From Actinacidiphila glaucinigra (lineage in GTDB: Bacteria > Actinomycetota > Actinomycetes > Streptomycetales > Streptomycetaceae), in assembly GCF_900188405.1 (NCBI RefSeq), contig NZ_FZOF01000002.1:372001-436000 (forward strand): 64,000 bases of DNA. Reading direction: 5' to 3'. The notes under the pieces are model-generated. The model did no database searches. It was not told the DNA's origin and saw only the letters and a list, made by a program, of their open reading frames with translations. This document shows, piece by piece, positions 1 to 8,778 of the stretch. The number at the start of each line of letters is the position of its first letter. Position 1 is the first letter of the stretch. The position numbers were made by a program, and so were the translations under genes.

Positions 1-2034
1 CGGCTGCTCGCCCCAGCGGGCGGCCAGGTCCTCGTCGACGGAGCCGAGTTCCCCCTCCCGGATGACCTGTTCGAAGGCGCTGCCCGGCAGCACCAGTTCA
101 CCGGCCGGGGCGAGTTCGCCCTCGTCGTCGGTGAGGGCGAGGGCGGCCAGCCACGGCTCGTCGCCGGGGGCGAGGTTCGCGGCGCGGACCAGGCCCAGGA
201 CGACCTCGGCCAGCTCCTCCGCGTCCAGCGCGGGCGCGTCCTCGTCCCAGGCCTCGTCGGCGTCCAGGGACGCGGCCACCGCCGCGCGCACCTGCGGGGT
301 GGTGAGGACGGCGCGCGGGGTCGCCGGGGTGGCGCCGAGCTTCTCCAGCAGCGGGTGCGCGGCCTCCGGGTCGGCCACCTTCAGGCCCAGCCGGGCCAGC
401 TCCGAGGCGGCGGGCAGCCCGGTGCTGACCGGGGCGGCCCCCTCGGCGTAGACGCTGTCCATCTCGGGCAGCGGCAGCAGCACCTGGCGCGGTCCGACGA
501 CCGTGCGGCGGTCGGCCAGCGGCACGGGGAGCCCGCTCAGCCGGTCCGGGTCGGTACCGGCCAGCGAGTCGTACAGGCGGTGCCACCAGGCCGCTGGCCG
601 CTCCACCCCGGCGAGCCGGTCGATCGCGTCGCCCAGCGGCAGCCGGGCCACCCCGAGGACGCGCAGCTCGGGGCGGCGTTCCAGTCCGGGGGGCAGCAGC
701 GTCGGGAAGACCTCCGCCAGCACGCCGACGGTCTCCGCGCCGGTGCCCTCGACGACCTCGGCCTCCACCGGGCGCAGTGCGGGCGGGAGTTCGTCCTCCT
801 CGCCGGTGCCCGGGACGTCGGCGGCGCGCGGCAGGAAGGCGGTGCGCGGCAGCCGCTCCAGCACGTGGCGGCGCAGTTCCGCGTCCAGCTCGCCCTTGCC
901 GAGCGGTCCGGGGACCAGGTCCACGATGCCCGTGGTGACGGGCCGCCAGTCCGCCAGCAGCCGTACGTACAGCTCGGCCGCCCGCGCGACCAGGAAGCCG
1001 GTGAGGGCGCCGGGCGCGGCGTGGCGCCGGCTCGGGTCCAGCGGCAGCGAGGCGATGAGCAGCGCGGGCAGCCCCAGCGGCTCGTCCGTCGGCGTCGGGG
1101 CGTGCACGAAGGGCGCCGTCCGCGGCCGCTCGGGCGCGCCGTCCTGGCCCACCGGGACGGCCCAGGTCACCGACCACACCGGCCGCAGCCGCTCCTCGAC
1201 CGGGCGGTCGGCCAGCAGCGCCGCCTCCAGCGGACCCGCCTCGCTCACGGTGCGCCAGCGGGTGGTGCCGTTGACGCTGTCCACGACGACGGTCAGCCCG
1301 TCCTCCTGATGCCGGGTCAGCGTACGGACGCCCTCCGGCGTCTCCACTACCACCTCGGCCAGGCCGGGCAGGGACAGCAGCAGCGCGTCGTCGATCGCGG
1401 CGAGCAGATGCGCCGCGAGGTCCGCGGCGGCGCCGTCGCGCAGCGGCAGCACGACGCACGTGTCGTAGCCGTCCGGGGCGGTGCCCTCCGCGGGCAGCGG
1501 CAGCCGCAGCAGCGGTACGTGGCCGTCCCGGCGGCGCAGTTCGTCGGCGAGCCCGGAGGAGCGCCCGCCGGTCTCCCGCGCGAGGTCGCGGGCCTCGGCC
1601 AGCGACCAGCGGACGCCGCCGCTGCGGCTGAGGATGGCGGGCTCGTCGCTGACCGCGAGCACGGCGGAGAAGCCGACGCCGAAGCGGCCGACGGCCAGGT
1701 CGCCGTCCTCGCGCTTGGCGCTGGCACGCAGCGTCGACAGGGACTCCACGCCCACGGCGTCCAGGTGCGCCCCGGTGTTCGCGGCCGCGAGCACCCCCTC
1801 GCGCAGGGTCAGCCGCAGTCGGCCGGTCACCCCCGCGCGGGTCGCCGCGTCGGCGGCGTTCTGGGCCAGTTCGACGACGAGGCGGTCGCGGTAGCCGCCG
1901 AGCGCGAGGTCCTCCTCCGCGTTGGCGTCCTCCCGGAACCGGGCGGGCGACGCGGCCCACGCGTCCAGCACGGCCCGCCGCAGCCGTGCGGTCCCGAACG
2001 GATCTGCGCCCCGGTCCATCGCGGTCCCGCTCAC
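1..2034 (-). CDS. Sacsin/Hsp90-like ATP-binding protein (C-terminus off the window)
   Basis: At least 678 residues are visible; the gene runs out of the left edge, so its C-terminus is missing. The N-terminal domain is a GHKL/Hsp90-type ATPase: the N-box ELAQNAADAA lies near residues 55-64 and the glycine box GRFGVGF near 116-122. The remainder has no domain I can name. Actinobacterial proteins of this kind are annotated as sacsin-N-terminal-like or 'molecular chaperone Hsp90', but the client and role are unknown. I chose the GTG at 2034 because AGGGAG sits 8 nt upstream; the in-frame ATG at 2019 has no suitably spaced ribosome-binding site. A TAGCGT -10-like hexamer lies at 2078-2083. It is cytoplasmic by sequence. 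The family assignment is firm, the function is not. Confidence 0.85.
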   Translation of the reverse strand, partial: MSGTAMDRGADPFGTARLRRAVLDAWAASPARFREDANAEEDLALGGYRDRLVVELAQNAADAATRAGVTGRLRLTLREGVLAAANTGAHLDAVGVESLSTLRASAKREDGDLAVGRFGVGFSAVLAVSDEPAILSRSGGVRWSLAEARDLARETGGRSSGLADELRRRDGHVPLLRLPLPAEGTAPDGYDTCVVLPLRDGAAADLAAHLLAAIDDALLLSLPGLAEVVVETPEGVRTLTRHQEDGLTVVVDSVNGTTRWRTVSEAGPLEAALLADRPVEERLRPVWSVTWAVPVGQDGAPERPRTAPFVHAPTPTDEPLGLPALLIASLPLDPSRRHAAPGALTGFLVARAAELYVRLLADWRPVTTGIVDLVPGPLGKGELDAELRRHVLERLPRTAFLPRAADVPGTGEEDELPPALRPVEAEVVEGTGAETVGVLAEVFPTLLPPGLERRPELRVLGVARLPLGDAIDRLAGVERPAAWWHRLYDSLAGTDPDRLSGLPVPLADRRTVVGPRQVLLPLPEMDSVYAEGAAPVSTGLPAASELARLGLKVADPEAAHPLLEKLGATPATPRAVLTTPQVRAAVAASLDADEAWDEDAPALDAEELAEVVLGLVRAANLAPGDEPWLAALALTDDEGELAPAGELVLPGSAFEQVIREGELGSVDEDLAARWGEQP

Positions 2035-2089
2035 GTCGTCTTCTCCCTCACGCGCTGTCGCATGCCCTGTGCGAGTGACGCTACCGCGT

Positions 2090-2690
2090 GCGCCCCCGCC
2101 CGGTCGTCCCGCGCCTGCGGCACCCCGCCCCGGCCCGCACGGCAGCCGTCGGCCGGCTGATGCCGCTCAGCGCAGCCAAGGATCCGCACGAAGCGGTGAG
2201 GCGGCCCCAGGCCGCGCATGGACGCAGCCCGCACGGGCCGACGAGACCCCCACGCCGCGCGGCACCGTCAGCGGCGGCCGAGCCCCGCGCACATGCCACC
2301 CAGCCCACAGCCGGAGCGGTCCAGGCAAGGGCCAACCCGCGCACCCGCACCGCAGCCGTCAGCCGCAGCCAAGCCACGGCCGACCGACGGTCCGCACGAA
2401 GCGGCGAAGCGCCCCGACCGCCCCCCGGACCCAGCCCGCGCACGCACGCAGCCCACACGGGCCGACGGTGCCGGCCCGGACATCGGACCCAGCCACACAG
2501 CACCCGGCAGCAGCGCGAAGCCCTGCCGGGGCCAATGCCCTCAACGGCACCACAGCGGTCCACGCGGAGCGAAAAGCGCCCGCACGGGCCGACCGCCACC
2601 GCGGGCGCAGCCCGCACAAAGGCGTCCCCGGCGCCACCCGGCCGCAGGCCGCAGCGCACCCGCGCGGCACCCCGGCACCGGAGAACCGGC
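2090..2690. repeat. Degenerate repeat region without a convincing gene
   Basis: This 660 bp gap between two well-defined genes holds long open frames on both strands, but they encode only Ala/Pro/Arg-rich text with no family resemblance. Instead, motifs recur: GCACGGGCCGAC at 2231-2242 and 2582-2593, with a one-base variant at 2455-2466; a 21-bp motif of the form TCCGCACGAAGCGG-YGARGCG at 2183-2203 and 2391-2411, with a weaker version near 2558-2578; and CGCAGCCAAG at 2171-2180 and 2364-2373. Together they suggest about three decayed units of 170-210 bp. I see no hairpin strong enough to call a terminator. Confidence 0.5.
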
Positions 2691-2701
2691 GCCGTCAGGC
2701 G

Positions 2702-3616
2702 TCAGCTGTGGCCGAGTTCCTCGGCCGGCGTGGTGTCCTCGACGGAGCCGTGGCGGTCGGGGTGGAGGGGGAGCGGCTCGACCGCGGTCTCGTCGAGGAC
2801 GGGCGGGGCCGGGCGGGGGGTCTTCGGCATGACCGCGGCCTCCGAGTGCGCGCCGCACCCGTAGGCGAGCGAAACGACGCGTCCGTCGGCCGGGGAGAAC
2901 TCGTTCGCGCAGACGCCGAAGGCCTGCCGCAGGGAGCCCGCGATGGGGACGAGGAAGCCGCAGGAGACGCACTGGGCGGGGGCGGCCTGGGCCATGGGGG
3001 CCTTGGGGCCGTACTCGTCCTCCCAGCGGTCCGCGGCGACGTGCAGCCCGTAGCGGGACAGCACGCGCGGCCGGGCCATGCCGATCTCCTCCGCGACGGC
3101 GGCGATCGTGCCGACCGTGGGCGCCATCGGCAGGCTCGCCGGGGGGCCGCCGGAGACGTCGGCGTCCTCGGCCTCGACGAGCTCGGCCATCTCCTCGGAG
3201 ACCGGCGAGTTCGGCGGCGGCACGTCCTCCCCGGAGAAGCCGGTCTCCAGGCGCAGGTCCTCCGCCTCGGTGGGCAGCAGGTCCCCGGGGCCGAGGTCGC
3301 CGGGGCGCAGGCGTTCGCTCCACGGCACCCATTCGGGCGCGAGGACGGCCTCGGGCCCGGGCACCAGGACCGTCTCGTCCAAGGTGATCGCCTTGGCGCG
3401 GGAGGCCCGCGTCAGCGTGACCGCCCAGCGCCAGCCCCGGTAGCCGGCCTCGCGGCAGTCGAACAGGTGCGTGACGACACGGTCGGCCTCGGCGACCGCG
3501 CCGAGGTGCTCGCCGACCGCTTTCTCGCCGAAGGCCTCGACGGCGGCTTCAAGGGCGAGGTCGACCGCCTCGGCGCACAGGCGGTCAGGGGTACGGCTTC
3601 GCATCGCAGCACTCAC
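2702..3616 (-). CDS. DUF3027 family protein
   Basis: A 304-residue cytoplasmic protein matching the actinobacterial DUF3027 family. The N-terminal part carries the conserved block around YRGWRWAVTLTRA (near residue 60) and PEWVPWSERLRPGD (near 95). A cysteine-rich stretch follows around residues 215-255 (CVSC, then isolated Cys in FGVCAN and YGCGA), suggesting metal binding, although this is inference. The tail is acidic and proline-rich. The GTG at 3616 is the likely start, with AGGAGAG about 10 nt upstream; the frame stays open further upstream but without family-like sequence. The family usually sits next to an MFS transporter and a DUF2771 gene, as here. Its function is unknown. Confidence 0.85.
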   Translation of the reverse strand: MSAAMRSRTPDRLCAEAVDLALEAAVEAFGEKAVGEHLGAVAEADRVVTHLFDCREAGYRGWRWAVTLTRASRAKAITLDETVLVPGPEAVLAPEWVPWSERLRPGDLGPGDLLPTEAEDLRLETGFSGEDVPPPNSPVSEEMAELVEAEDADVSGGPPASLPMAPTVGTIAAVAEEIGMARPRVLSRYGLHVAADRWEDEYGPKAPMAQAAPAQCVSCGFLVPIAGSLRQAFGVCANEFSPADGRVVSLAYGCGAHSEAAVMPKTPRPAPPVLDETAVEPLPLHPDRHGSVEDTTPAEELGHS

Positions 3617-3617
3617 A

Positions 3618-3629
3618 AGAATCGATTCT
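3618..3629. promoter_or_regulatory. Perfect 12-bp palindrome between RBS and start of the DUF3027 gene
   Basis: AGAATCGATTCT is a perfect palindrome lying between the AGGAGAG ribosome-binding site and the GTG start at 3616. It could be an operator or an RNA structure limiting initiation, or it may be chance. Nothing else in the sequence tells which. Confidence 0.3.
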
Positions 3630-3818
3630 CTCCTACGCCGTCTTACGCGTGCGCCGCCGAGGGTCGGGCGGGGCGGTGGCGGAGCGGACCGGAGGACCGC
3701 TTCAAACGCTGCCTGCCCGTACGTCCACGGGCGCACCTGATGACTCCATTCTGCGCGATCGCACGCTATCGGTGCGCGCCCCGTTCGGAAAGCCGCCCGG
3801 TAGGGCAGACTGGCGAGC

Positions 3819-5198
3819 GTGGCACGCACAGTGACGTCCGGCCCGGGACCGGTTCGCAGGGCGGGGAACGCCGTCGCGCGTGCCACGCAGCGTACGTCGT
3901 CCGCCGTGGTGCGCCGCGTCCGGCGTCACACGCATTCGGGCGGGGCGGGCGAGTCGGGCCTGGCGAAGCTGATCGAGCTGCACGCGGTGAACTCGGCGGG
4001 CGACATGCTGATCACCGTCGCGCTCGCCAGCACGATCTTCTTCTCCGTGCCGACCGGCGAGGCGCGCGGCCGGGTGGCGCTCTACCTGATCGTCACGATG
4101 GCGCCGTTCGCGCTGCTGGCCCCGGTGGTCGGACCGCTGCTGGACCGCATCCCGCACGGGCGCCGGGCCGCGATGGCGATGTCGATGCTGGCCCGGGCGA
4201 TCCTGGCCTGGACGATGGCCGGGGTGGTGTCGACCGCCGGACTGGAGCTGTACCCGGCCGCCCTGGGCGTGCTCGTGGCGTCGAAGGCGTACGGCGTGGT
4301 GCGCAGCGCGGTGGTGCCACGGCTGCTGCCGGCGCGTACGACGCTGGTGAAGGCGAACTCCCGGGTGAGCCTGACCGGCCTGCTGGCCACCGCCGTGGCG
4401 GCGCCGATCGGCGGGCTGCTCCATCTGATCGGGCCGGGCGTGCCGCTGTACGGGGCGTTCGTCGTCTTCGTCTGCGGGACGCTGCTCTCCTTCTCCCTCC
4501 CGCACAAGGTGGACTCCGCCAAGGGCGAGGCACGCGCCGAGCTGAGCGCGGGCGAGGACGTCGAGCCCCACCGCCTGGGCCGGCAGTGGCGGGAGAAGCG
4601 GCCGGGGCTGCGGAGCGTCGGCGGTCCGGTGCTGCACGCCCTGCAGGCCAACGCGTCGCTGCGGGCCCTGTCCGGGTTCCTGACGCTCTTCCTCGCGTTC
4701 CTGCTGCGCGAGCATCCGCTGGGGGGCCTGTCGGGGCCCGTGTCGCTGGGCCTGGTCGCCGTCGCGGCGGGCACCGGCAACGCCTTCGGCACCGCGCTGG
4801 GCTCCTGGCTGCGCGCCCGCGGGCCGGAGCGGATCATCATCAGCGCGCTGGCCGCCGCCCTGGCGGCGACGTGCCTGGCCGCGGCCTGGTACGGGGTGCT
4901 GACCATCGCCGTCGTCGCGGCCGCGGCGGGCATCGCGCAGGCGCTGGGCAAGCTCTCGCTGGACGCCCTGATCCAGCGCGACGTGCCGGAGGAGGTGCGC
5001 ACCTCGGCGTTCGCCCGCTCGGAGACCGCCCTCCAGATGGCCTGGGTGATCGGCGGCGCCATCGGCATCGTCCTGCCGCTCAACGGCACGCTGGGGATGG
5101 CGGTGGCGGCGGCCCTGGTGGCGCTCGGCGTCGCCTTCTCGGTCCGCGGGCTGATGACGGGCGCCCGGGGACGGGCGACACGTCCGCGCACGGTGTGA
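3819..5198 (+). CDS. MFS transporter
   Basis: A 459-residue integral membrane protein with about twelve predicted hydrophobic segments and a basic cytoplasmic N-terminus of roughly 45 residues. The MFS signature between the second and third helices is seen as LLDRIPHGRRAAM (near residue 105). The helices are rich in Gly and Ala, typical of drug or metabolite exporters, but no substrate can be read from the sequence. The GTG at 3819 is the most upstream credible start and gives the MARTVTSGPGP-like N-terminus seen in relatives; a clear Shine-Dalgarno is missing. It is divergent from the DUF3027 gene, and the DUF2771 lipoprotein gene follows 72 bp downstream. Confidence 0.85.
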   Translation: MARTVTSGPGPVRRAGNAVARATQRTSSAVVRRVRRHTHSGGAGESGLAKLIELHAVNSAGDMLITVALASTIFFSVPTGEARGRVALYLIVTMAPFALLAPVVGPLLDRIPHGRRAAMAMSMLARAILAWTMAGVVSTAGLELYPAALGVLVASKAYGVVRSAVVPRLLPARTTLVKANSRVSLTGLLATAVAAPIGGLLHLIGPGVPLYGAFVVFVCGTLLSFSLPHKVDSAKGEARAELSAGEDVEPHRLGRQWREKRPGLRSVGGPVLHALQANASLRALSGFLTLFLAFLLREHPLGGLSGPVSLGLVAVAAGTGNAFGTALGSWLRARGPERIIISALAAALAATCLAAAWYGVLTIAVVAAAAGIAQALGKLSLDALIQRDVPEEVRTSAFARSETALQMAWVIGGAIGIVLPLNGTLGMAVAAALVALGVAFSVRGLMTGARGRATRPRTV

Positions 5199-5270
5199 GC
5201 GGGGTGGGCCGGGGGACACGAGCGGGCCCCCCGCGTAGCGGGAGCGCGACCGCCCGGTAGCCTCACCTTC

Positions 5271-5741
5271 ATGAGCAATCGCCGCCGTGCCGCCGCCCTC
5301 GGTGCCGTGTCCCTCGGGCTGATCGCCCTCTCCGCCTGCGAGAAGCCGACCCCCCTGGCGACCGTCACCGTCGGCGACAGGACCGTGACCACCGAGGCCA
5401 CCAGCAAGTGCTACCTCGAGGGGAAGCAGCTGACGGAGCAGGCCTTCCTGGCCTGCCTGCAGGGCAAGCCCGAGAAGACCATCACGGTCCGGCCCGGTGA
5501 CAAGGTGCGGATCGGCGTCGACCCCGCGATCGCCGAGAAGGGCTGGGTCGTGGCCGCCGGCACCGCCGGCAAGTCGGGGCTGCTGAAGGACACCACGTAC
5601 CGCTCCTTCGACGCCGAGAGCCTGCTCGCCGACGCGCAGTCCGGTGCCGCGGCCAGCGAGGTCACCCTCAACATCATCGAGACCGGCAAGGCCCAGGAAT
5701 ACCTCGGCGTCTGGCAGTTCAAGCTGAAGACGGCGGACTGA
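5271..5741 (+). CDS. DUF2771 lipoprotein
   Basis: A 156-residue protein with a short signal peptide and a lipobox (IALSAC, Cys near residue 23), so it is predicted to be exported and lipid-anchored on the outer face of the membrane. The mature part contains conserved Cys residues (SKCYLEG, AFLACLQG) that may form a disulfide, and matches the actinobacterial DUF2771 family of unknown function. The -10-like hexamer TAGCCT at 5258-5263 is followed after 7 nt by the ATG and there is no Shine-Dalgarno, so the mRNA is probably leaderless. mqnB begins 20 bp downstream and could share this transcript. Confidence 0.85.
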   Translation: MSNRRRAAALGAVSLGLIALSACEKPTPLATVTVGDRTVTTEATSKCYLEGKQLTEQAFLACLQGKPEKTITVRPGDKVRIGVDPAIAEKGWVVAAGTAGKSGLLKDTTYRSFDAESLLADAQSGAAASEVTLNIIETGKAQEYLGVWQFKLKTAD

Positions 5742-5761
5742 ACCACCCGCCGAGCACAGAC

Positions 5762-6463
5762 ATGACGCCCCGCCTGCTCGTCGTCACCGCCGTCCCGGCG
5801 GAGCGCGACGCGGTCGTCCGCGGCCTCGGCGGCACGGCCGCCGAGACACCCGTACCCGGTGGCCGCGTCCTGCTGCGCACCCCGCTCGCGGACGTACTGG
5901 CCGCGGGCGTCGGACCCGCGGCGGCGGCGGCCGGCACGGCGGCCGCGCTCACCGCGGCCGAGTACCGGCTGGTCGTCTCGGCCGGGATCGCCGGCGGCTT
6001 CCAGCCCGGCGCGCCGGTCGGTTCGGCGGTCGTCGCCGACATGGTCGTCGCTGCCGACCTGGGAGCGGAGGGCCCGGAGGGCTTCCTCCCGGTCGCCGAG
6101 CTGGGCTTCGGCACCTCCGAGCACCGTCCGCCCGGACCGCTGTCCCGCCGCGTCGCCGACGCGCTCGGCGCGGCGTACGGGCCGGTCCTGACGGTGTCGA
6201 CGGTGACCGGGACGGCGGCACGCGCCGCCGAGCTGACGCGCCGCCATCCAGGCGCGCTGGCCGAGGCCATGGAGGGCTTCGGCGTCGCGGAGGCGGCCGC
6301 GGCGCACGGGCTGCCCGTCCTGGAGGTCCGTACGGTGTCCAATCCCGTGGGCCCGCGCGACCGCGCGGCCTGGCGGATCGGGGAGGCGCTCGACGCGCTC
6401 GCCGACGCGTTCGCCCGGCTCGGGAAGCAACCCGCCGTACTCGACGTTGGAGATCGGACATGA
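5762..6463 (+). CDS. mqnB: Futalosine hydrolase
   Basis: A 233-residue nucleosidase of the MTA/SAH nucleosidase fold. MqnB cleaves futalosine to dehypoxanthine futalosine and hypoxanthine in the futalosine route to menaquinone. Family marks seen here: the N-terminal LLVVTAVPAERDAV strand, the central SAGIAGGF glycine motif (near residue 76), and AEAMEGFGVAEAA (near 171), which corresponds to the ribose-binding Met-Glu segment of this fold. SNPVGPRDRAAW near 198 is typical of MqnB. The stop overlaps the start of mqnD by 4 bp (ATGA), so the two are translationally coupled. Streptomyces make menaquinone this way for respiration. Confidence 0.95.
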   Translation: MTPRLLVVTAVPAERDAVVRGLGGTAAETPVPGGRVLLRTPLADVLAAGVGPAAAAAGTAAALTAAEYRLVVSAGIAGGFQPGAPVGSAVVADMVVAADLGAEGPEGFLPVAELGFGTSEHRPPGPLSRRVADALGAAYGPVLTVSTVTGTAARAAELTRRHPGALAEAMEGFGVAEAAAAHGLPVLEVRTVSNPVGPRDRAAWRIGEALDALADAFARLGKQPAVLDVGDRT

Positions 6464-7320
6464 GCCAAGAGCGCGCACTGCGGATCGCCTACTCCCCGTG
6501 CCCCAATGACACCTTCGTCTTCCACGCCTGGGCGCACGGCCTGGTCCCGGGCGCGCCGCCGATCGACGTGACGTTCGCGGACATCGACATCACCAACGGC
6601 ATGGCCGAGCGCGGCGAGTTCGACGTGCTGAAGGTCTCGTACGCGGTGCTGCCCTACGTGCTCGACGAGTACGCGCTGCTGCCCGCCGGCGGCGCGCTGG
6701 GCCGCGGCTGCGGTCCGCTCGTGCTGACCAGGGACGAGGGCTCGGGCAAGGGCGCCGACCTGAGCGGGCGCACGGTGGCGGTGCCGAGCGAGCGCTCGAC
6801 GGCGTACCTGCTGTTCCGGCTGTGGGCGGCCGCCGAAGTGCCGGGCGGCGTCGGGGAGATCGTCGTCCTGCCGTTCCACGAGATCATGCCCGCGGTGCGG
6901 GACGGCCGGGTCGACGCGGGCCTGGTGATCCACGAGGCGCGCTTCACCTACCAGGACTACGGGCTGCACAAACTCGCGGACATGGGCGAGCACTGGGAGC
7001 AGACGACCACCCTGCCCATCCCGCTCGGCGCGATCATCGCCAAGCGCTCGCTGGGCGAGGAGCGGCTGCGGGAACTGGCGGCGGCGGCCCGCGCCTCCGT
7101 CCACATGGCCTGGGACGAACCCGAGGTCTCGCGCGGCTACGTCATGGAGCACGCGCAGGAGATGGACCCGAAGGTGGCGGACCAGCACATCGGGCTGTAC
7201 GTCAACGAGTTCACCTCGGCGCTCGGCGAGGAGGGCTACGCGGCGGTCCGCGGGCTGCTCACCCGGGCCGCGGCCGAGGGGCTGGTACCGCCCCTCGGAC
7301 CGCACGCGCTCGAGTTGTGA
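6460..7320 (+). CDS. mqnD: 1,4-dihydroxy-6-naphthoate synthase
   Basis: A 286-residue periplasmic-binding-protein-fold enzyme that converts cyclic dehypoxanthine futalosine to 1,4-dihydroxy-6-naphthoate, the late cyclisation product of the futalosine menaquinone pathway. Seen here: the N-terminal IAYSPCPNDTFVFHAW (residues 8-23), the hinge region VSYAVLPYVLDEYALLP (near 65-80) and a PLVLTRDEGS segment typical of MqnD. No signal peptide is present, consistent with a cytosolic enzyme. It overlaps mqnB by four bases, so the two are co-translated; mqnA and mqnC must lie elsewhere. It converges on the cold-shock gene, only 19 bp away. Confidence 0.95.
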   Translation: MSQERALRIAYSPCPNDTFVFHAWAHGLVPGAPPIDVTFADIDITNGMAERGEFDVLKVSYAVLPYVLDEYALLPAGGALGRGCGPLVLTRDEGSGKGADLSGRTVAVPSERSTAYLLFRLWAAAEVPGGVGEIVVLPFHEIMPAVRDGRVDAGLVIHEARFTYQDYGLHKLADMGEHWEQTTTLPIPLGAIIAKRSLGEERLRELAAAARASVHMAWDEPEVSRGYVMEHAQEMDPKVADQHIGLYVNEFTSALGEEGYAAVRGLLTRAAAEGLVPPLGPHALEL

Positions 7321-7339
7321 GCGTGTGCCCGGGCGGAGG

Positions 7340-7723
7340 TCAGACGTCCAGCTGGTCGGCGACGACGCGCAGCACGGAGGCGATCTTGTGGCCGTGGGCC
7401 TTGTCCGGGTAGCGGCCGCGCTGCAGCGAGCGGGCGACGTCCTCCAGCAGCGTGGTGAGGTCCTGCACGATGGGCAGCAGTTCGTCGGGCTTGCGCCGTT
7501 GCGCGGCCGCCACGGACGGCGCCGGGTCCAGCAGGGTCACCGACAGCGCCTGGTCACCGCGTTGCCCGGCGACCACCCCGAACTCGACTCGCTGCCCCGG
7601 CTTCAGCGTGGCCACGCCGTCCGGCAGGACGGAGGAGTGCACGAAGACGTCGCCGCCGTCGTCGCGGGAGAGGAAGCCGAAGCCCTTCTCGCTGTTGAAC
7701 CACTTGACCTTGCCGGTAGGCAC
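7340..7723 (-). CDS. Cold-shock domain protein with C-terminal extension
   Basis: 127 residues. The first ~65 form a canonical cold-shock domain, with RNP1 KGFGFLS and RNP2 VFVHSSVL following KVKWFNSE. Unlike the classic 67-residue Csp, it has a 60-residue C-terminal helical tail ([18 protein letters not shown]...), seen in a subset of actinobacterial proteins. It should bind single-stranded RNA or DNA. I chose the GTG at 7723, with GAGG 6 nt upstream and the V-P-T-G-K-V-K-W-F entry common to the family; the longer frame would add an unrelated extension. A promoter (7805-7832) and a hairpin in the ~75 nt leader lie upstream. Confidence 0.9.
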   Translation of the reverse strand: MPTGKVKWFNSEKGFGFLSRDDGGDVFVHSSVLPDGVATLKPGQRVEFGVVAGQRGDQALSVTLLDPAPSVAAAQRRKPDELLPIVQDLTTLLEDVARSLQRGRYPDKAHGHKIASVLRVVADQLDV

Positions 7724-7775
7724 GTCCGACCTCGTCCTCGCTGTAGACAGAAAAAAGCTCTTGGATAGCAAGACA

Positions 7776-7796
7776 GCGGGTCCTTGGCAGACCCGC
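7776..7796 (-). other. Hairpin in the 5' leader of the cold-shock gene
   Basis: GCGGGTC and GACCCGC form a perfect 7-bp stem with a 7-nt loop, lying between the predicted transcription start (about 7798) and the GTG at 7723. Structured leaders are common on cold-shock mRNAs; whether this one responds to temperature is unknown. Confidence 0.4.
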
Positions 7797-7804
7797 CGCC
7801 CATA

Positions 7805-7832
7805 AGGCTAATGGCCCAGGGGCGTGTGACAA
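7805..7832 (-). promoter_or_regulatory. Predicted sigma-70-type promoter of the cold-shock gene
   Basis: On the minus strand TTGTCA (7827-7832) and TAGCCT (7805-7810) are separated by 16 bp, a good match to the housekeeping HrdB consensus. Transcription would start near 7798 and give a leader of about 75 nt. Confidence 0.55.
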
Positions 7833-7908
7833 GACTTCGTGGTCCTACTGCTCCAGCCGGCGTCCGGCCGGTGCGCAGCGACTTCCCCCGGCGATCTACC
7901 CTGGTCCG

Positions 7909-8154
7909 GTGACCAACGAAACCCGGAAACCCGGCGATCTCCTCGTGCGCGCCGGCGCCGCCGTCTTCGTCCTCGGCGCACTCGGCACTCTGGCCACCGT
8001 GGCCCCGCTCTTCCTGGGATCCGACCCGCTGCCGACCGCCGCCTACCTGGTGTCGATGCTCATGGGCGTCGGCTTCGCGCTGGCCCTGGCCGGGCTGCTG
8101 CGCTCCGCGCGGGCGCAGAGCCGTCAGGCGACGGCGTCGGGGTCCGGGGCGTAG
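7909..8154 (+). CDS. Small two-helix membrane protein
   Basis: 81 residues with two hydrophobic segments (about 17-37 and 45-64) joined by a short loop containing GSDPLPTAA, and a polar C-terminus. No domain is recognised and the function is unknown, but codon usage and the defined start support a real gene. TACCCT at 7897-7902 is followed after 6 nt by the GTG, so it is probably leaderless. The last 31 bp overlap, tail to tail, with the HAD phosphatase gene. Confidence 0.75.
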   Translation: MTNETRKPGDLLVRAGAAVFVLGALGTLATVAPLFLGSDPLPTAAYLVSMLMGVGFALALAGLLRSARAQSRQATASGSGA

Positions 8155-8768
8155 GAGGCGAACCAGGCGGGGAACTCCGTCAGGTCGGCGAGCACGACGT
8201 CCGCACCGGCGGCGCGCAGTTCGCCGGCGGCGACCGGGCCCGTGGCCACCGCCACGGACAGCGCGCCGGCCGTACGGGCCCCGACGACGTCCCCCACGTG
8301 GTCCCCGACGTAGACCGCCGCCCCGTACTCGATCAGCGCCTCCGCCTTCGCCTCGGCCCACAGCCAGCCGCGCACCTCGTCGACCTCGATGCCCAGGTGC
8401 GTGAGGTGCAGCTTGGCGTTCGGCTCGTGCTTCGCGGTGACCACGACGGCCCGGCCGCCCGCGGCGTGCACGGCGGCGACGGCCTCGCGCGCCCCGGGCA
8501 TGGCCGGGGTCGGGGCGACGGCGTACTCGGGGTACAGCGCCCGGTAGCGGTCGGCGACCGCGGGAATCTCCTCCGCGGGGAACCAGTGCGCCAGCTCCCA
8601 GTCGAGCGGCGGCCCGAGGCGGGTGACCGCGAGCGCGGCGTCGATGAAGACGCCGGTCTCCTCGGTGAGGCGCTCGTACGTGGCCCGGATGCCGGGTCGT
8701 GAGTCGATCAGGGTCATGTCGAGGTCGAAACCGACCGTTATCGGGGACGTCGGCAGGGAAGCGGGCAT
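8124..8768 (-). CDS. HAD-superfamily hydrolase (phosphatase)
   Basis: 214 residues. HAD motif I is GFDLDMTLID (Asp nucleophile and general acid as DxD, near residue 15), motif II is in VVVTAKHE, and motif IV is VYVGDHVGDV. The cap region between motifs I and II is helical, as in subfamily IA phosphatases of the phosphoglycolate phosphatase type. The substrate is unknown. The ATG at 8768 is preferred over the GTG at 8777 because TAGAGT (8776-8781) is an excellent -10 element 7 nt upstream, giving a leaderless start. This -10 overlaps the TAG stop of the upstream membrane protein gene. Confidence 0.85.
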   Translation of the reverse strand: MPASLPTSPITVGFDLDMTLIDSRPGIRATYERLTEETGVFIDAALAVTRLGPPLDWELAHWFPAEEIPAVADRYRALYPEYAVAPTPAMPGAREAVAAVHAAGGRAVVVTAKHEPNAKLHLTHLGIEVDEVRGWLWAEAKAEALIEYGAAVYVGDHVGDVVGARTAGALSVAVATGPVAAGELRAAGADVVLADLTEFPAWFASYAPDPDAVA

Positions 8769-8778
8769 GGCAGCCACT

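Noticed and set aside
1922..5260. A 1112-codon plus-strand frame through the repeat region and DUF3027
   Set aside because: Runs antisense to DUF3027 and out of phase with the MFS gene; the composition is that of a non-coding frame.
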